64,000 nt of DNA from Flavobacterium sp. SUN052 (GTDB taxonomy: Bacteria > Bacteroidota > Bacteroidia > Flavobacteriales > Flavobacteriaceae): NCBI RefSeq assembly GCF_028867935.1, contig NZ_JAPQNS010000023.1, forward strand, positions 6,617 through 70,616, in the 5' to 3' direction. The first letter of the stretch is position 1. Each line of letters opens with the position of its first letter. Positions 1-7,669 of this stretch are shown piece by piece. The position numbers and the translations under genes were made by a program. A model generated the notes under the pieces. That model was not told the DNA's origin. It saw only the letters and a list, made by a program, of their open reading frames with translations, and searched no databases.

Positions 1-243
1 AAATTCAAGGTGCCCAGCCTCCGAAACATTGAGCGAACCCCGCCTTATATGCACGACGGGCGGTTTCTGTCGCTCGAACAGGTGCTGAACCATTACGCTA
101 CCGGCATCACCGACTCTCCTACCCTCGACCCAGCTCTAAAATCAATGACGCTCACGAAACAGGACCAAAACGACCTCGTTGCGTTTTTGCGGACGCTGAC
201 CGACTATGACTTCCTGGCCGATCGCCGTTTCCAGCCAAATTAG
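1..243 (+). CDS. Di-haem cytochrome c peroxidase, C-terminal fragment
   Basis: The reading frame is open from the first base, so the 5' part of the gene lies outside the window and only about 80 C-terminal residues are seen. They read PSLRNIERTPPYMHDGRF, then LEQVLNHYATG, which is the end of the CcpA/MauG-type bacterial di-haem cytochrome c peroxidases. There the methionine of the TPPYMHDG segment is the usual distal ligand of the C-terminal haem. The family reduces hydrogen peroxide in the periplasm with electrons from small cytochromes. The CxxCH haem sites would be upstream and cannot be checked. No transcription terminator is obvious in the 120 bases after the stop codon. Confidence 0.85.
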   Translation, partial: KFKVPSLRNIERTPPYMHDGRFLSLEQVLNHYATGITDSPTLDPALKSMTLTKQDQNDLVAFLRTLTDYDFLADRRFQPN

Positions 244-414
244 AGCGGAGAATGGCTAAATACGTGAGCCATAAAGCTAAAATAAACGAGGCCCGATAAC
301 TCAGGGACTTTTTTCATTTCCATCAAACCGTGTAGCTTTGCCCAAAACAGGTGGTGATTCACAATGCGTTTCAGCCAGACTGTCTCACCCGTTCAACAAT
401 CTAACACGTTACTT

Positions 415-1518
415 ATGAGTGATTTGAAAAAAATTGGCATATTGTTCGGCCAGGAAAATACCTTCCCCCAAGCCTTTGTCGACCGGGTTAACGAGAAACA
501 AAGCGATTTCAAAGCCGAGTTTGTCCACATCGACCGCGTGGAGCAAAGTGTCCCAACCGATTACGCCGTCATCATCGACCGTATTTCGCAGGATGTTCCG
601 TTTTACAAAGCATTCCTCAAAAACGCAGCCCTCACCGGTACTGCCGTTGTTAACAACCCATTCTGGTGGGCTGCCGATGAAAAGTTCTTCAATAATGCGC
701 TAGCCGTTCAGTTGGGCGTTCCCGTTCCGAAAACCATTCTGCTGCCTTCTAAAGAGCGTCCCGACGATACAAATCACAATTCGTTCCGGAACCTCGGCCA
801 TATGGATTGGGATGGAATTTTTGCCCATATTGGCTTCCCGGCTTTCATGAAACCCCACGCAGGTGGTGGCTGGAAAAGCGTTTACAAAGTTGACAACCCG
901 GAGCAAATGTTCCGGTCTTACGACGAAACGGGCCAGTTAGTGATGCTCTATCAGGAGGCCATCGACTTTACCGATTATTTCCGTTGCTACTGCATCGGCG
1001 GCAAAGACGTTCGGATTATGCCTTATGAACCACGCAATCCACACCATCTCCGGTATGCGGCTGAAATGCAGACAACGGGCGACGCGGGCAAGAAGCTCCT
1101 GGAAACCATGCACGACTATGTTCTAAAGCTGTGTAATGGTCTAGGCTATGATTTCAACACCGTAGAATTCGCCGTACGCGACGGTATTCCCATCGCCATC
1201 GACTTCTGCAACCCGGCCCCCGATGCCGACGTGCATTCAGTGGGTCAGGCCAATTTCGATTGGGTGGTTGAGGCAGCGGCTAACATGGCCATTGAGCGGG
1301 CAAAGAGTGTGCAAAAAGGCAAAGATAACCTAACGTGGGGATCATTTGTACGCGGCTCCGTAGGCGGCACAGGCCTGACTCCAGCGGTAGCACCTGCACC
1401 CAAGGCCGCTAAAGCGGTTGAAGTTGGCGAGCCGACTAAAGAGGTAAAGCCAAAAGCGAAGAAAGCCGAAGCTCCAAAAGCGGAGAAAGAAGAAAAACCG
1501 AAGAAGGGCAAGAAGTAA
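415..1518 (+). CDS. ATP-grasp domain protein with Lys/Ala/Glu-rich tail
   Basis: This 367-residue protein looks like an RimK/glutathione-synthetase type ATP-grasp ligase. A pre-ATP-grasp region (KKIGILFGQENTFP) is followed by a KPHAGGGWKSV nucleotide-binding loop around residues 145-155 and by VEFAVRDGIPIAIDFCNP, where Glu, Asp and Asn are placed as metal-ATP ligands. Such enzymes join a carboxylate to an amine through an acyl phosphate. The last 50 residues are almost only Lys, Ala, Glu and Pro and are probably disordered. The start at 415 (MSDLKKIGILFG) is preferred because the fold begins there; an upstream ATG at 364 would add 17 uncharacteristic residues. The substrate is unknown. Nearby genes encode a GCS2 ligase, a glutamine amidotransferase and another ATP-grasp-like protein, which suggests a shared pathway. 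Confidence 0.8.
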   Translation: MSDLKKIGILFGQENTFPQAFVDRVNEKQSDFKAEFVHIDRVEQSVPTDYAVIIDRISQDVPFYKAFLKNAALTGTAVVNNPFWWAADEKFFNNALAVQLGVPVPKTILLPSKERPDDTNHNSFRNLGHMDWDGIFAHIGFPAFMKPHAGGGWKSVYKVDNPEQMFRSYDETGQLVMLYQEAIDFTDYFRCYCIGGKDVRIMPYEPRNPHHLRYAAEMQTTGDAGKKLLETMHDYVLKLCNGLGYDFNTVEFAVRDGIPIAIDFCNPAPDADVHSVGQANFDWVVEAAANMAIERAKSVQKGKDNLTWGSFVRGSVGGTGLTPAVAPAPKAAKAVEVGEPTKEVKPKAKKAEAPKAEKEEKPKKGKK

Positions 1519-1544
1519 CTTTTATTCTGTGCTTTTGCCACATC

Positions 1545-1577
1545 AAAGTGCCGAACGACCATTCGGCACTTTTTTTA
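1545..1577 (+). terminator. Rho-independent terminator after ATP-grasp gene
   Basis: The arms AAAGTGCCGAA and TTCGGCACTTT enclose a six-base loop and are followed by a run of T. The element sits 27 bases after the ATP-grasp stop codon and 14 bases before the end of the convergent operon, so it may serve the plus strand mainly. Confidence 0.85.
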
Positions 1578-1590
1578 TGTCTTCGGCTAT

Positions 1591-1860
1591 TTATATCGAC
1601 TTAGAGTTTTCGTCCCGCTCCCGCAACAACTGATGCACATCGGCAAGGGTACGGAAGCGATTGGCGTGGCCAATAAGACCGATGCCAGTCATGATAAGGG
1701 CAAAACCGCCCGTACTGACCCAGAACCAGATGTTATCGCCTGCCTCTTTAAGGTGCGACCCGTGTAAAAGAGTTGCTAATCCGCTGCCAAGCAGTAACCC
1801 GCCAATTCCACCCAGCCACCAGAACCGGGCAATCAAATTTCGTTCACGTTGTGGTCTCAT
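1591..1860 (-). CDS. Small two-helix membrane protein of unknown function
   Basis: The 89-residue product has two predicted membrane segments (about residues 13-32, WWLGGIGGLLLGSGLATLL, and 45-65, IWFWVSTGGFALIMTGIGLIG) followed by a charged C-terminal tail. I do not recognise the family. Its ATG overlaps the stop codon of the upstream gene by four bases (1857-1860), so it is the last gene of a three-gene minus-strand operon and is probably translationally coupled. Confidence 0.6.
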   Translation of the reverse strand: MRPQRERNLIARFWWLGGIGGLLLGSGLATLLHGSHLKEAGDNIWFWVSTGGFALIMTGIGLIGHANRFRTLADVHQLLRERDENSKSI

Positions 1861-2357
1861 GACTTGTCGTTCGCGTCGGAAATGAGTTTACTGAACGCTA
1901 ACACCATCTCTGTCTTCAACGGGTTATCGCTCCTGGTAATCAAGGAAGTAAGATAAACTATACCCGACGGATCAATAATATTCTGATTGATTTTTATGAA
2001 TTCCATACCCTGATAAAAATCAAACCAAGCATCAAATTTTCTCGCTCTAACAGTCTCTCGTTTATCCGAAGAATCACAGATATAAACGATGACTCGCTCG
2101 TTTCTTAGCAAAAACGTTTTAAAGATGGCTGCGATAGTAGGTGGAATTCGACGGTCAGGTGGCGTTTTTCGACTTGTTTCAAAATCTACCAGAATGATCA
2201 TCATCTCAAAAACGAAAGGCCAGAGTGCTGGATCGTCAGGAAAAATATAACCGCTCTCTTTGAAACGTACTTCATACGTAAGCAAATGATCAGTCACAAA
2301 AGTGAACGTATTTAAATCGTCTTCAAGAAAAACAAATCTATATGGTGGTAGCTCCAT
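1857..2357 (-). CDS. DUF6169-like protein of unknown function
   Basis: The 166-residue soluble protein contains YEVRFKESGYIFP, then DRRIPPTIAAIFKTFL and IVYICDSSDKRETVRARKFDAWF. This arrangement (aromatic-rich N-terminus, D-R-I-x-x-T-I, YICDSSD, then R-x-R-x-F-x-x-WF) matches what I remember of the DUF6169 family of Bacteroidetes proteins; its role is unknown. The match is by motif only. The gene overlaps the upstream small gene by 20 bases and the downstream membrane protein by 4 bases, so the three are one transcription unit. The DNA is more A+T-rich than the neighbouring ligase genes. Confidence 0.6.
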   Translation of the reverse strand: MELPPYRFVFLEDDLNTFTFVTDHLLTYEVRFKESGYIFPDDPALWPFVFEMMIILVDFETSRKTPPDRRIPPTIAAIFKTFLLRNERVIVYICDSSDKRETVRARKFDAWFDFYQGMEFIKINQNIIDPSGIVYLTSLITRSDNPLKTEMVLAFSKLISDANDKS

Positions 2358-2523
2358 TTTTCTCCCGCTGAATTTCCTCGCGGAGTTTGGCTACAGCTTC
2401 TTGAAGTTTATAATTTGTTTTATATTCCTCCACCATACGTTTTTGTTCGGCCCGTTTCCGTTCGACCATTTCTTTGGCCCAGGCAATGGCCCGCTCGCTG
2501 CTATGTTGTGGTTTCGTTTCCAT
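2338..2523 (-). CDS. Small coiled-coil protein, first gene of DUF6169-type operon
   Basis: The 61-residue product is highly charged and helical, with long Glu/Lys/Arg runs such as EMVERKRAEQKRMVEEYK, which suggests a coiled coil. It has no signal peptide or membrane segment and I do not recognise it. It opens a three-gene operon, overlapping the next gene by 20 bases. The start ATG at 2523 lies in a 154-base divergent spacer shared with the GCS2 ligase gene on the other strand. Confidence 0.55.
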   Translation of the reverse strand: METKPQHSSERAIAWAKEMVERKRAEQKRMVEEYKTNYKLQEAVAKLREEIQREKNGATTI

Positions 2524-2677
2524 AGATCCAATTAGTTAACCCAAATTTACGCTTTCCCCCTACAACAAAAAAACGCCTGTCCGGTTGCTGTTGATGAGCA
2601 TGAAACCGAAAAAACACTATCTTACTTCCTGTTTCTTGACGAGCATAGATCAACTTACCTTTTAATCCGCCTACTGA

Positions 2678-3778
2678 ATGCATGTTTTCACCCTTGGAAT
2701 TGAAGAAGAGTTCCAGACGATTGACCCTGTAACCCGCGAACTCCGGTCGCACATGTCTAAACTGGTCGAAGGTGGCCAAATTGTACTTCAGGAGCGTGTA
2801 AAAGCCGAAATGCACCAGGCCGTGGTAGAAGTTGGGACCAATATCTGCCATAATATTCAGGAAGCCCGCCAGGAAGTAACGTATCTCCGTAAGGAAATAA
2901 TTGAACTGGCCGAAAAACAGAATCTTAAAGTCGCTGCCGCCGGAACACACCCCTTTTCTGATTGGCAGGCCCAGCTCATTACCCCCAATGAACGCTACGA
3001 CCGCCTGATCGAAGAAATGCGCGACGTGGCCCGCTCCAACCTTATTTTTGGCTTGCACGTTCACGTCGGTATCAGCAGCCGCAACGAGGGCATCCATATT
3101 ATGAATGCCGTGCGGTATTTTTTGCCACACATCTATGCGCTCTCAACTAACTCACCGTTCTGGTGCGGGCGCAACACGGGCTTCAAATCGTACCGTTCCA
3201 AGGTGTTCGACAAATTCCCGCGTACGGGTATCCCCGACTTCTTTTCGTCGGCAGCCGAATATGATGAATACATTGCGCTGCTGGTGAAAACAGGCTGTAT
3301 AGACAATGGCAAAAAGATCTGGTGGGACATCCGCTTGCACCCCTTTTTCGATACCATTGAGTTTCGTATTTGCGACGTGCCTATGCGCATAGACGAGACA
3401 ATTTGTCTGGCGGCTATTATGCAGGCCCTGGTTGTCAAAATTGCCAAACTGCACAATCAGAACCTCGACTTTCGCCCCTATCGTCGGGTCTTGATCAGCG
3501 AAAACAAATGGCGGGCTGCTCGCTACGGCATCGAAGGAAAACTGATCGACTTTGGTAAGCAGGAAGAAGTGCCAACACCCGACCTGATTCACGAATTACT
3601 AAATTTTGTGGACGATGTAGTCGACGATCTGGGCAGCCGGCAGGAGTGCGAATACGTGCTCAAAATGCTCGAAATGGGAACCGGTGCCGACCGACAACTA
3701 GCCGTTTTCAACCAAACTGGCGACCTTAAAAGCGTTGTGGATTACATCGTGGAAGAAACTTCCTTCGGTATCAGGTAG
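2678..3778 (+). CDS. Carboxylate-amine ligase of the YbdK/GCS2 family
   Basis: The 366-residue protein has the signature of COG2170 gamma-glutamyl-cysteine ligase-like enzymes. It opens with FTLGIEEEFQTIDP, where the Glu residues bind metal and ATP, continues with AAGTHPFSDW and GLHVHVGI in the middle, and has an arginine-containing FRICDVP segment further on. Length agrees with the family. These enzymes condense a glutamate-like carboxylate with an amine using ATP; YbdK itself is a weak glutamate-cysteine ligase whose natural substrate is uncertain. Here the gene is followed by a glutamine amidotransferase and an ATP-grasp-like protein on the same strand, which points to a role in amide-bond synthesis of an unknown product rather than glutathione alone. 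The start MHVFTLGIEEE is the only sensible one. Confidence 0.9.
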   Translation: MHVFTLGIEEEFQTIDPVTRELRSHMSKLVEGGQIVLQERVKAEMHQAVVEVGTNICHNIQEARQEVTYLRKEIIELAEKQNLKVAAAGTHPFSDWQAQLITPNERYDRLIEEMRDVARSNLIFGLHVHVGISSRNEGIHIMNAVRYFLPHIYALSTNSPFWCGRNTGFKSYRSKVFDKFPRTGIPDFFSSAAEYDEYIALLVKTGCIDNGKKIWWDIRLHPFFDTIEFRICDVPMRIDETICLAAIMQALVVKIAKLHNQNLDFRPYRRVLISENKWRAARYGIEGKLIDFGKQEEVPTPDLIHELLNFVDDVVDDLGSRQECEYVLKMLEMGTGADRQLAVFNQTGDLKSVVDYIVEETSFGIR

Positions 3779-3784
3779 TTGATA

Positions 3785-3877
3785 AATAGTGAACGATGTG
3801 AAAAGACCAATGAATAATGGTGGCCAATTTGGTTTTTGACCGTCATTATTCATTACTCACTGTACATTATACATTAA
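3785..3877. repeat. Heptanucleotide repeat hairpin between ligase and amidotransferase genes
   Basis: The left arm (3785-3819) reads as five 7-base units, AATAGTG AACGATG TGAAAAG, then ACCAATG AATAATG. The right arm (3843-3877) reads TCATTAT TCATTAC, TCACTGT, ACATTAT ACATTAA. The arms are imperfect reverse complements (AATGAATAATG against CATTATTCATT), so a long stem is possible. It starts just after the GCS2 stop and ends 5 bases before the amidotransferase ATG. This is one member of a repeat family found at several places in the window. Confidence 0.75.
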
Positions 3878-3882
3878 CTGAG

Positions 3883-4719
3883 ATGAGAATTGCAATTCTT
3901 GATATGTATGACAACTATGCCAACGAAGGCATGCGTTGTATTCAACAGATAATTCGAAAGGTAGCGGGCGACGATGCTATCGACCTGCCATTCGATGTGT
4001 TCAATGTTCGGGCAAACAACGAATTGCCGGGCCTTGGCTATGATCTGTATATTTCGACCGGTGGTCCCGGAAGTCCGCTTCCGTTGGGAGAAGATTGGGA
4101 AGAACCATACTTCGCCCTGATTGACCAGTTGTTTATCTGGAACCGGACCCACGAAACCAAGAAGCATGTTTTCTTGATTTGCCATTCGTTTCAGTTGGTA
4201 GCACGCCATTTGGGGCTCGGCACCATCAGCAAACGCAAATCAACGTCGTTCGGTATTTTCCCGATGCACCGCACCGACGATGGTTACGAGGAACCGATGA
4301 TGGATGGACTTCCTGAGCCGTTTTTTGCGGTCGACTCACGCGACTACCAACTCACCGAACCCGACATTGACCGGTTTGACGCTCTTGGCGCGAAGATTTT
4401 GTGCCTGGAAAAAATTCGCCCGCATATCGACTTGCCACGAGCCATCATGGCGGTGCGTTTTTCGCCCGAAATATTCGGAACGCAATTTCACCCCGAAGCG
4501 GATGGTGAAGGTATGTTGCGCTACTTTATGACCGACGAGAAACGCATGCAGATTGTGGGTATTCACGGTCAGGCAAAGTACGACGAAATGGTGGCTTACC
4601 TGCAAGATCCTGAGACGATTGAACTAACTGAATCAGTTTTTCTGCCGGGCTTTTTGCGCGGGTCGATAGCTGAGAGTCAGTCAAATGTATCTTACCAAAA
4701 CCACTATGAGCGCGGTTGA
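3883..4719 (+). CDS. Class I glutamine amidotransferase
   Basis: The 278-residue protein has the complete class I GATase triad: a nucleophile Cys100 in FLICHSFQ, and His203 and Glu205 in GTQFHPEAD. The oxyanion strand STGGPGSP lies earlier, near residues 60-67. The domain releases ammonia from glutamine and passes it to a partner synthetase. It is somewhat longer than a bare GATase domain, with about 55 extra C-terminal residues. I place the start at 3883 (MRIAILDMYDNY), where the fold begins and where the DNA leaves the heptanucleotide repeat; a frame-compatible ATG at 3817 would translate the repeat. The 3' end overlaps the antitoxin gene. The neighbouring GCS2 and ATP-grasp-like genes are natural acceptors for the ammonia, but no substrate is known. 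Confidence 0.88.
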   Translation: MRIAILDMYDNYANEGMRCIQQIIRKVAGDDAIDLPFDVFNVRANNELPGLGYDLYISTGGPGSPLPLGEDWEEPYFALIDQLFIWNRTHETKKHVFLICHSFQLVARHLGLGTISKRKSTSFGIFPMHRTDDGYEEPMMDGLPEPFFAVDSRDYQLTEPDIDRFDALGAKILCLEKIRPHIDLPRAIMAVRFSPEIFGTQFHPEADGEGMLRYFMTDEKRMQIVGIHGQAKYDEMVAYLQDPETIELTESVFLPGFLRGSIAESQSNVSYQNHYERG

Positions 4720-4918
4720 TATTTTGCTAGAAATCAAGAAGTTGCCTTTACAAGAGAGGCTTAGCGTCGTTGAGAAGGCAATGCGGGATATTCGTCTTGA
4801 AGAACAACGGGAACGACTTCGCAGTGAGGCTGCCTTAGTGATAAATGACTACCTCAACGATCCTGAAATGACCGTATTTACAGCACTGGATGGAGAGAAA
4901 GTACATGAATCAATGTGA
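4706..4918 (+). CDS. Antitoxin of a MazEF-type module
   Basis: This 70-residue acidic, helical protein (SAVDILLEIKKLPLQERL, then LEEQRERLRSEAALVINDYL) precedes a MazF-type toxin and overlaps it by 14 bases, the usual antitoxin position. The ILLEIKKLPLQERLSVVEKAM opening resembles small antitoxins that accompany Bacteroidetes and cyanobacterial MazF proteins. Its short C-terminal part would wrap the toxin. It overlaps the end of the amidotransferase gene by 14 bases from this ATG, or by 35 bases if an upstream ATG at 4685 is used. It would be expected to repress its own promoter, but there is no room for a separate promoter outside the amidotransferase coding region. Confidence 0.7.
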   Translation: MSAVDILLEIKKLPLQERLSVVEKAMRDIRLEEQRERLRSEAALVINDYLNDPEMTVFTALDGEKVHESM

Positions 4919-5249
4919 CATTTGGTTAATAGATCTGAACCCAACTCGCGGAGCAGAAATTCAGAAAACACGCCCATGTATAATCGCCAATGACGATGCC
5001 ATTGGCACGTTACCTTTACGGATAGTTATACCGTTAACCGATTGGAAAATACATTATTTGCCCATAAGCTGGCTGATCATGATAAATCCATCTCCGGTGA
5101 ATGGCTTACAAAAACCCTCAACTGCTGACTGCTTTCAGATACGTTCTGTTTCCTTGGACCGCTTTGTTCGCAAAATTGGGACAATTAGCGCCGAAGACTT
5201 CGAGCGTATCCAACGAGGGTTAGCTACAGTTTTTTCATTTGTACAATGA
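4905..5249 (+). CDS. MazF/PemK-family endoribonuclease toxin
   Basis: The 114-residue protein carries the MazF signature: CDIWLIDLNPTRGAEIQKTRPCII at the N-terminus, where the Arg of TRGAEIQKTRP is catalytic, then LRIVIPLTDW, PSTADCFQIRSVSLDRFV and IGTISAEDFERI. The order and spacing match MazF proteins, which cut mRNA at short sequences when not bound by antitoxin. The start at 4905 (MNQCDIWLI) is preferred over 4890. The stop codon overlaps the next ATG (ATGA, 5246-5249), so toxin and downstream ligase-like gene are probably co-translated. This location inside a biosynthetic gene string is unusual. Confidence 0.9.
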   Translation: MNQCDIWLIDLNPTRGAEIQKTRPCIIANDDAIGTLPLRIVIPLTDWKIHYLPISWLIMINPSPVNGLQKPSTADCFQIRSVSLDRFVRKIGTISAEDFERIQRGLATVFSFVQ

Positions 5250-6454
5250 TCCAATCACTTCGCAAAACATTCAACCAAGCCTTTAGCCCCGACCGGTACG
5301 GGGCTTTTTTGGAGTCCATTGAAGCCGATCTGCCTGGTCAACTCGATTTTAGAGTGGCTGAAACACCCGTTTTTGTTCCCAAAGCACTGGGAGATAAACT
5401 CAAACAGGCGTGCGCCGATATTGTCGACGTGATCACATCTGACGGATTCGACGCCCGAACCGAAGGTGCCATTCCTGCCGATCAACGAGTGCCAAACCAA
5501 CCGTGCGACGGACCGTACAACCATACCACGTTTTTGGCGGTTGACTTTGCCGTTTGTAAAGATGAGCAGGGCGAGCTTACTCCTCAACTCATTGAGTTGC
5601 AGGGATTCCCGTCGCTCTACGGCTTTCAGGCGTATCTGCCCCAGAAATTCCGTGAGTTTTACCCGATTCCTGATTCGGTTTCATCGTTGTTTGGCAACAC
5701 TAGTCGGGACGAGTACATTGAACTCCTCCGTCGAACGATTATAGGTGATGGATTGCCTGAAGAAACTATTCTGCTGGAGATATTCCCCGAGAAGCAGAAA
5801 ACTCGTATCGACTTTGTGTTGACAAAACAGTATATTGGGGTAGAGCCAGTTTGCCTGACCAAAATCAAGAAAGACGGGCGAGCTTTATTTTACGAAAAAG
5901 ATGGTCGCCAAATTCGCATCAAACGAATTTACAACCGCCTGATTTTCGACGATTTACAAAATTACCCTGACCTCAAAACGGACTTTCAGCTTACCGACGA
6001 TGTGGACGTAACCTGGGTAGGGCACCCAAACTGGTTCTTTCGAATCAGCAAATACACGCTGCCGTTCCTCGACAGTGAGTTTGTACCAAAGAGCTATTTT
6101 CTGAGCGACCTGGAGACGTTCCCGACCGATCTGGAAAATTACGTGCTGAAGCCGCTGTTTTCGTTCGCTGGAGCTGGTGTTAAAATTCACGTTACCCAGG
6201 CAGACATCGACGCCATTCCCGCCGATCAGCGGGGCAATTTTCTGCTACAGCGCAAAGTGCAATATGAACCCGTCATTCAATCGCCTGATGGCCTGGTGAA
6301 GTGCGAAATCAGGATGCTGTTTGTCTGGCCCGAAAAAGACGAGAAGCCCACCCTGATCACCAACTTAGCTCGACTCAGCCGGGGCGAAATGATCGGCGTG
6401 AACTTCAACAAAAACAAAGACTGGGTGGGCGGAACGGTTTGTTTCTTTGAGTAG
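5246..6454 (+). CDS. ATP-grasp-like ligase of unknown substrate
   Basis: The 402-residue cytosolic protein ends with a region that looks like an ATP-grasp core: ENYVLKPLFSFAGAGVKIHV (a lysine and a glycine-rich loop), VKCEIRMLFVW, and LSRGEMIGVNFNKNKDWVGGT. The upstream half has LIELQGFPSLYGFQ and CDGPYNHTTFLAVDF, which recur in uncharacterised Bacteroidetes proteins distantly related to glutathionylspermidine synthetase-type ATP-grasp enzymes. The family assignment is inferred from motif order only. It directly follows the MazF gene with a 4-base overlap and lies downstream of the GCS2 ligase and amidotransferase, so a joint pathway making amide bonds is likely. The substrate and product cannot be told from sequence. 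Confidence 0.6.
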   Translation: MIQSLRKTFNQAFSPDRYGAFLESIEADLPGQLDFRVAETPVFVPKALGDKLKQACADIVDVITSDGFDARTEGAIPADQRVPNQPCDGPYNHTTFLAVDFAVCKDEQGELTPQLIELQGFPSLYGFQAYLPQKFREFYPIPDSVSSLFGNTSRDEYIELLRRTIIGDGLPEETILLEIFPEKQKTRIDFVLTKQYIGVEPVCLTKIKKDGRALFYEKDGRQIRIKRIYNRLIFDDLQNYPDLKTDFQLTDDVDVTWVGHPNWFFRISKYTLPFLDSEFVPKSYFLSDLETFPTDLENYVLKPLFSFAGAGVKIHVTQADIDAIPADQRGNFLLQRKVQYEPVIQSPDGLVKCEIRMLFVWPEKDEKPTLITNLARLSRGEMIGVNFNKNKDWVGGTVCFFE

Positions 6455-6476
6455 AGACGCAAAATCTTGCGTCTCT
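6453..6476. repeat. GAGACGCAA dyad repeat at the end of the ligase cluster
   Basis: Perfect 10-base arms, AGAGACGCAA and TTGCGTCTCT, flank a four-base loop. The dyad begins inside the stop codon of the upstream gene. There is no T-run, so it could be a weak bidirectional terminator between convergent genes or a dispersed palindromic repeat of the genome. Confidence 0.7.
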
Positions 6477-6484
6477 GTGCCAAT

Positions 6485-7594
6485 CTACTTTTTCGACAAT
6501 CGCATATTATAGGCCACATACGGTAGCGGGTATAAACGAATCTTATCTTCATCCCGAATAGCTACCAGAAAGCCCAGATCAAAAGCATGGCGCGGTCGAT
6601 TGATTCGTAACACCCCCGAAATCTGGCTGAATCGATCATAGTCATAACTGTTCTGGCCAATAAGAATCCGGTTATCGCTAATTAACGACAATCGTCGGCC
6701 AATGGGAGCAACAAAGCCTACGTCGATGGATTTTCGCCGGTCGAAGTTGTTAATCGTTTTGAGATCGGAGTAGGCCAGTGTGAGGTTGCTTTTTGTGGAG
6801 CCGAATGTCACAAAACCGGTTAGCGTTCGTTCGCGACGGTTGGTACGGGTGTAAAAAAACTCGGATCGTTCGCTCCAGCGGTAAGTTATATCACCACCGA
6901 TATGCACGCTTCCAAGCGGAATGCTGAGTTTACCACCAACTGAAGGCCGGGTGTAGAGCGTGCTATTATAAAATGTTTGGCCACTGAACGAAGGCGTAAT
7001 GCTGGCACGCAGCGTGATAAAACCAAACAAGCCATACGACAACTCATTATACAGCACCCAAATATTCCGATAAGTCAGCTGGCCTCGCTTAAGTGGAATA
7101 GCTGTCTGATTATAGAGAAGCCACGGAAATTGATTTTCTCCGCTTACAGCCGATACGCCTTCTTTCGAGGTGAGATTAATTTCTCCATCCGACACTGGTT
7201 CGATTTTAGCAATCTCCTTTGGCGATAAAATCGACTCTCCACCCCGCCGACGAAGGATTACCCGAATGCTGTCGCGCTCCCGAATCTCACCGGTGTAAAC
7301 CGTTCCGTCGGTCATGGTAACGTTATATTGTTCGCGGCCCCGCGTACGAACGCTTGCCTGATAAGGCTCAATTCGGGTAATATCCGACGGAGCCAGATAC
7401 GATAGTCCCCCACCCTGCCGACGAACCACCACTTTGATGGCGTCCCGCTGTATAATCCGCCCAATATATTGACCGCCATCTTTGAGGTAAATAGTAAACG
7501 TTGTACGGCTTGAATCTAGAGGGGTAACGGGTGTTTGTTGAGAAAAGGCTACCATCGGAATCGACAGAAGCAGGCAAAGCAGAACTGATTTCAT
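6485..7594 (-). CDS. Exported protein with two tandem regulatory-type repeats
   Basis: The 369-residue product starts with a clear signal peptide (MKSVLLCLLLSIPMVAFSQ). Residues about 35-140 hold two similar 60-residue units: YIGRIIQRDAIKVVVRRQGG with ITRIEPYQ, and YTGEIRERDSIRVILRRRGG with IAKIEPV. The rest (LYNQTAIPLKRGQLTYRNIWVLYNELSYGLFGFITLRAS onwards) is rich in alternating aromatic strands and probably forms an outer-membrane beta-structure. No function is recognised. The start at 7594 is chosen because the signal peptide begins there; a longer frame to 7633 would run into the divergent promoter region. The gene is divergent from the aminotransferase gene, 75 bases apart. Confidence 0.7.
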   Translation of the reverse strand: MKSVLLCLLLSIPMVAFSQQTPVTPLDSSRTTFTIYLKDGGQYIGRIIQRDAIKVVVRRQGGGLSYLAPSDITRIEPYQASVRTRGREQYNVTMTDGTVYTGEIRERDSIRVILRRRGGESILSPKEIAKIEPVSDGEINLTSKEGVSAVSGENQFPWLLYNQTAIPLKRGQLTYRNIWVLYNELSYGLFGFITLRASITPSFSGQTFYNSTLYTRPSVGGKLSIPLGSVHIGGDITYRWSERSEFFYTRTNRRERTLTGFVTFGSTKSNLTLAYSDLKTINNFDRRKSIDVGFVAPIGRRLSLISDNRILIGQNSYDYDRFSQISGVLRINRPRHAFDLGFLVAIRDEDKIRLYPLPYVAYNMRLSKK

Positions 7595-7669
7595 GAAGTA
7601 AGGTGTTGAAGTTTCGTTGTAGATAGGAGTCAAACAAGCGGGTTCCGGTTGGAACAGTTTTCAAAAAAT

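Noticed and set aside
1245..1562. Minus-strand open frame of 105 codons opposite the ATP-grasp gene
   Set aside because: It mirrors the Lys/Ala-rich coding strand, giving an artificial Phe/Ala/Gly sequence, and crosses the terminator.
3785..3877. CRISPR-like array in repeat spacers
   Set aside because: Units are 7 bases and contiguous, there are no unique spacers of 30 bases and no cas genes in the window.
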